From IMG/VR virus record IMGVR_UViG_3300005663_000055, positions 1 to 53,944 of that record: a stretch of DNA of 53,944 nt; one strand, given 5' to 3'. Source of the stretch: a virus. Below are positions 50,939-53,944 of the stretch, in pieces. Made by a program: the position numbers and the translations under genes. A model generated the notes under the pieces. That model made no database searches and was not told the DNA's origin. It saw only the letters and a program-made list of their open reading frames with translations. The first letter of the stretch is position 1. The number at the start of each line of letters is the position of its first letter.

Positions 50939-51160
50939 CTACCTCCCTACAATCTGCTTCAGCATATTCTGAATCTGACCGAACAGCCCTTTCCGGCCTT
51001 CGCCCTCTTCCTTCAGATCCTTGTTGAGCCTCCGTACAAAATCGAGCCGCCAGAACGGTGTCATCGCACACCACTCCAGGTAGCTGAGACCGCCGTGCTT
51101 CTTCAACCCGTAGAACTCATCTCTTAGAGCGTCGCCGCTTGGTACTGCCTGGACGAAAAA
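50939..51160 (-). CDS. tail-assembly chaperone extension reached by +1 frameshift
   Basis: This frame encodes DALRDEFYGLKKHGGLSYLE and then WCAMTPFWRLDFVRRLN, similar in layout to the small chaperone parts that follow gp26-like proteins (L-x-GG-x-S-Y, MPF, R-x-F). It has no usable start before this domain; the first ATG lies within it. It overlaps the end of the gp26-like gene in the +1 frame, directly after GACTTTTTTCGTC (slippery TTTTTTC at 51155-51161). A +1 slip from TTT to TTC would fuse both. Ends with TAG. Confidence 0.6.
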   Translation of the reverse strand, partial: FFVQAVPSGDALRDEFYGLKKHGGLSYLEWCAMTPFWRLDFVRRLNKDLKEEGEGRKGLFGQIQNMLKQIVGR

Positions 51161-51890
51161 AGTCAGCCCCCAAGGGCATCATCTGGTGCCAGTAACCCTT
51201 GCATGACTGACAGTTGAACTCCACCTCCAGTTCTGGACCCACGTCGTGGTCGTCCAGGCAGTCCTTTAGTTCAGTATTGTCCATGGCGGCACCCTCTTTG
51301 ACAAATTTGAGCGCCACGTCGAGTTCTACCGATTCCCCATCGACCGCCTGGATTCCCCGAGCGATAGAGTACAGGTAGCCCGGGTCACCCTGCCCAGGAT
51401 TTTCACGTCTCTCTTTCCGGACGAACCGGGTCATCTCACGCTCATCCCTGACACGCATGAGGCGCAGCGCGACGGTCTTACCAGACATCGGAAGATCCAC
51501 GGTGAACGGCTCAGGAGCCTCCGTGCCCTCACGCATGTCGATATCCTTCTTGATATCGAAGTTCAGCGCGTTGTCGAAGTTGCACCGAGGACATGTCACA
51601 TCGAATGAGTAAGGCTTCCCTGGGTAGCTGATCTCCCGCAAGTAGAACAGGAGGGCATACTTGTCGCCGATCAGCATGTCCCCCCAGTCCTCGACCGGGA
51701 GATCGGACACCAACTGTTGTAGAACTTGGTCTGTTACTTCGGGGAAGGTTTGAGGGTTGGCGTCCGCCAGAAGGGCTTCTTGTCCACCTCTGATGTGCGT
51801 CAAGACCACTCGCGACTTCCCGGACTCGTAGTACCGGCCACCGCTGGGAAGATCCGCAGGGTAACCGTTCGTCGCCGGGGATTCCGACAT
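51117..51890 (-). CDS. gp26-like baseplate/tail assembly chaperone, 257 aa
   Basis: HIRGGQEALLADANP, MLIGDKYALLFYLREISYP and zinc pairs VTCPRCNFDNAL and FNCQSCKGYW match the T4 gp26-type baseplate protein family common in contractile-tailed phages. In that position (just before the tape measure) the protein acts in tail or hub assembly. ATG at 51890 with GGAG upstream. See the frameshifted partner ORF at 50939-51160. Confidence 0.82.
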   Translation of the reverse strand: MSESPATNGYPADLPSGGRYYESGKSRVVLTHIRGGQEALLADANPQTFPEVTDQVLQQLVSDLPVEDWGDMLIGDKYALLFYLREISYPGKPYSFDVTCPRCNFDNALNFDIKKDIDMREGTEAPEPFTVDLPMSGKTVALRLMRVRDEREMTRFVRKERRENPGQGDPGYLYSIARGIQAVDGESVELDVALKFVKEGAAMDNTELKDCLDDHDVGPELEVEFNCQSCKGYWHQMMPLGADFFRPGSTKRRRSKR

Positions 51891-51963
51891 TTGGTCTCTC
51901 CTTGTTTAGAGTGAGTTGTGGGTTCAGGGTCCTCCGTAGGAATCCTGGTAAATGGCCTGGGTA

Positions 51964-53160
51964 TCAGGCCTTGGGCTTGCGAGGCTTCCGCAGCTTGTGC
52001 TCGACGATGTAGGACTCGGCAATGATCCGAACTTTCGCTTTCTTGTGCTGGCGCGCGGCGCGCAGGCAGTCCCGTGTGACGCCCTTGTGGCCGCTCTCGT
52101 TGCACCACTCGGCGAACCGGTTGGAGCGAACCGTCTGCGGCCACTTGTCGGCTTCCGTGTAGACAACCTTGATCTTGGAGAGTGCTCGGTTCTCCATCTT
52201 GGACGCGCAGGACGGGCAGATGGCGCGAACCTCTTCCAGCGTGAGCCACATAACGCTGTGTTCCTGGGACTCGTTGATCTGTACGGTTTTAAGCTGGTAG
52301 TCCATCCCCTGGGTCTCCTTCACTGGGTGCTTTTTCTTGACGTCCTTGATGCAGCGCTCGTACTTGGCCTTGTCCTCGCGGCCAGCGGAAGCCGTGCAGA
52401 CAGCCCACGGGTTGACGGCCTTGCCTTTCTTCTTGGCTTCAAGCGCCCGCTCCGGGCGGGCCGCGCTGCTCTTCTTCCAGGTCACGCCACGGCCGTCGGC
52501 GATGAACGTCTTGGCTGCGGCCTCCGTGTCGAACCGGTTCTGAACGCCGTCCGGGCTCGTACGGTGCGCGTGATAGCTGACAGAGTACTTCGGGTTGGCC
52601 CCGACGATCTCGTTCTTGTCCTGGACCGGCGTCGTGACCGGGTTGATGAACCCGACCATCGTGCCGTCCTCGGTGTAGCCGTTGACGGTCCGGAGATCCG
52701 GAGCCGAGCCGGGGTTCGTCGGCATCCGAATGCCGACCCGGGCGGGCTTCTTGCCCAATTCGTTGGTCTTGAACGGGACGTTGTGCCCCTGGTCCGCCTC
52801 GTTGACGCTCTCCCTCCTCTGTGGGTCGTCGGGGTCGCCCTGAACCGAGTACACCTTCTTGGCGTCGAGTCCTTTCTCCCTGATAATCCGGTCGATATTC
52901 TTCTTGGTTTGTTTGGCCCCCCGCACGTTCCCAGCGGCGCGCTGCTTGATGTAGGTGGCAACGAACGACTTCAAGCCTGCCTGTAGTTCGGCGTCGGTCT
53001 TGTCCGCTTCCTCAAGACGTACGGCCTCGCGCCCCTGACCCTCCTCTTCGAGAGCGGCCTGCCCCTCGTGGAGAGCAACGTAACTGCTGTCCATGATCGG
53101 AGCACAGGGTTCAGGCTGGCTGTCAGCCAGCAGCGTGCGTATGAGGTCCTGCTTGGCCAT
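51964..53160 (-). CDS. hypothetical protein, possibly virion-associated, 398 aa
   Basis: Contains a central segment NPWAVCTASAGREDKAKYERC, a pattern seen in many phage proteins of unknown role, and a C-terminal knuckle AICPSCASKM with later Cys. Highly charged throughout with Lys/Arg-rich end (KLRKPRKPKA). Located between tail tube and chaperone genes, so expressed late. Function unknown. Confidence 0.75.
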   Translation of the reverse strand: MAKQDLIRTLLADSQPEPCAPIMDSSYVALHEGQAALEEEGQGREAVRLEEADKTDAELQAGLKSFVATYIKQRAAGNVRGAKQTKKNIDRIIREKGLDAKKVYSVQGDPDDPQRRESVNEADQGHNVPFKTNELGKKPARVGIRMPTNPGSAPDLRTVNGYTEDGTMVGFINPVTTPVQDKNEIVGANPKYSVSYHAHRTSPDGVQNRFDTEAAAKTFIADGRGVTWKKSSAARPERALEAKKKGKAVNPWAVCTASAGREDKAKYERCIKDVKKKHPVKETQGMDYQLKTVQINESQEHSVMWLTLEEVRAICPSCASKMENRALSKIKVVYTEADKWPQTVRSNRFAEWCNESGHKGVTRDCLRAARQHKKAKVRIIAESYIVEHKLRKPRKPKA

Positions 53161-53166
53161 CCAGGA

Positions 53167-53706
53167 TTACTCCTCGTCCTCGAAGATGTAATTATCCATC
53201 ACGAAGGTGTACTCAAGCTGGACCGGGTTGTTATTTTCGTAGTCCAGTGTCCGGGCCGGGATGAGGGTGTTGGGCCAGATCCCGATGAGACGCCATTCGC
53301 GTTCCAGCGAACCGTCCGGTCCGAAGTAAACCAGAGCGCCGCTGGACTTGATCTGGGAACTGAAACCGCTGAAGCCGGTCGTCAGGTCGTGAACCAGCTT
53401 CGACCAGCGGTGCAGCATGTCGTAGACCTGAACATCCACGTAATCGTGCACGGTCACAGTCAGATCACCCGGCTCATCCGGCTTCGTCGGAACCTTGGCG
53501 TATCCGGCCAAGTACGAAATCGTCGCCTGCCCCATGGTCCGGATCGGCAACGCCACCGCCTTGACCGCCAGCATGAGCGTCGTCAGATCACCCTGCGCAT
53601 CGGCAGGGAAGTTGACCTGTAGAACGCCAGCACCGTCGCGCTGGGGCTCGAAACCCCCAGCCTGCGAGGCAATGTGGCTGGCAAGTAGATCATTCGGAAA
53701 GGCCAT
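53167..53706 (-). CDS. tail tube protein, gp19-like, 179 aa
   Basis: The layout VALPIRTMGQATISYLAGYA, VTVHDYVDVQVYDMLHRW, YFGPDGSLEREWRLIGIWP and QLEYTFVMDNYIFE matches T4 gp19-type tail tube proteins. It forms the inner tube of the contractile tail. ATG at 53706 with GAGGAG upstream. Gene order sheath, tube, chaperone, tape measure is standard. Confidence 0.85.
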   Translation of the reverse strand: MAFPNDLLASHIASQAGGFEPQRDGAGVLQVNFPADAQGDLTTLMLAVKAVALPIRTMGQATISYLAGYAKVPTKPDEPGDLTVTVHDYVDVQVYDMLHRWSKLVHDLTTGFSGFSSQIKSSGALVYFGPDGSLEREWRLIGIWPNTLIPARTLDYENNNPVQLEYTFVMDNYIFEDEE

Positions 53707-53750
53707 TCGTTACTCCTCCTCGGGATGCCACTCTTCTGGGCTCGTCCGAG

Positions 53751-53944
53751 CTAGGCCGCAAGGATCTCGTTGAACGAGGCTCCAGCCGGGGTCAAGATGA
53801 ACTCGATGACGATCTGCTCCGCTGCCTTCGTCGGCTGGAGGAAGATCTGTCCCACAGCCCGGTTGTTGTTCTCGTCGGCGGACGTGGTCGTTGTCTCGTC
53901 CATTCGGACAAGGAATCGGCGCACACCGCGCCGGGCCTGGACAC
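53751..53944 (-). CDS. tail sheath protein, C-terminal part (cut by window end)
   Basis: The frame open to the window edge reads VRRFLVRMDETTTSADENNR and then VGQIFLQPTKAAEQIVIEF, ending NEILAA-TAG. This is the conserved C-terminal domain of contractile tail sheath proteins, followed as expected by the tail tube gene. The N-terminal part lies outside. Confidence 0.8.
   Translation of the reverse strand, partial: VQARRGVRRFLVRMDETTTTSADENNNRAVGQIFLQPTKAAEQIVIEFILTPAGASFNEILAA

Overview
The window is part of the genome of a large tailed phage with a contractile tail (Caudoviricetes, myovirus type). The evidence is a tail sheath C-terminus, a tail tube, a tape measure, a gp26-type assembly chaperone and a T4/P2-like baseplate set (hub, spike, gp25, gp6/J). 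These sit next to a complete phage replication operon and a very large tRNA array. All genes I can support lie on the minus strand, so transcription runs from high to low coordinates. DNA is GC-rich (estimated by eye), apart from the intein, the 3' part of a tail spike gene and some promoter-upstream stretches. No host can be named from the sequence. The UDG-PolA fusion polymerase recalls phages such as SPO1, and the TTTGAAAACTGAATA-type leader boxes recall those in front of bacterial rRNA and tRNA operons.

Layout from high to low coordinates: 53944-37800 holds the virion tail module (sheath, tube, unknown virion-associated protein, gp26-like chaperone with a frameshifted partner, tape measure, hub, spike, gp25, gp6/J-like wedge, repeat-rich baseplate protein). 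38996-35400 holds tail appendage proteins including a beta-helix spike with a sharp composition change. 35400-32800 holds accessory genes (DUF932, PAPS-reductase-like, small proteins). 32800-18580 is the replication and recombination operon: UvsW-like helicase, DnaB, DnaG, UDG-PolA, an SSB-like protein with a Pro/Ala-rich tail, RecA and a clamp-FEN fusion. 18570-17730 holds small genes. 17500-1 is a dense RNA region: 34 tRNAs with a readable anticodon (one of them in a reduced Tyr-like element), several tRNA-shaped elements without a normal anticodon arm, a tmRNA and other structured RNA candidates. It is interleaved with small genes, two nucleases of homing-endonuclease type, a cold-shock protein and a Pif1/RecD-type helicase carrying an intein.

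The most interesting theme is a phage-encoded translation kit: an initiator tRNA, isoacceptors for many codon boxes, a CTA-anticodon (amber-reading) tRNA, a tmRNA whose predicted tag is long and does not end in ALAA, and a PTH2-type peptidyl-tRNA hydrolase whose own reading frame has an in-frame TAG at codon 5. BoxA-like leader sequences recur directly in front of the tmRNA, tRNAs and two unassigned structured RNAs, which suggests a shared antitermination or processing signal borrowed from host stable-RNA operons.

Regulation that can be read: a recurring AATCCGATAAT motif at the -10 position of intergenic promoters, several good TTGACA-17-TAnnnT promoters, and strong Rho-independent terminators at 2443-2482, 14066-14097 and 17462-17501. 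Many genes overlap by ATGA, TGATG or TAATG, so translational coupling is likely common.
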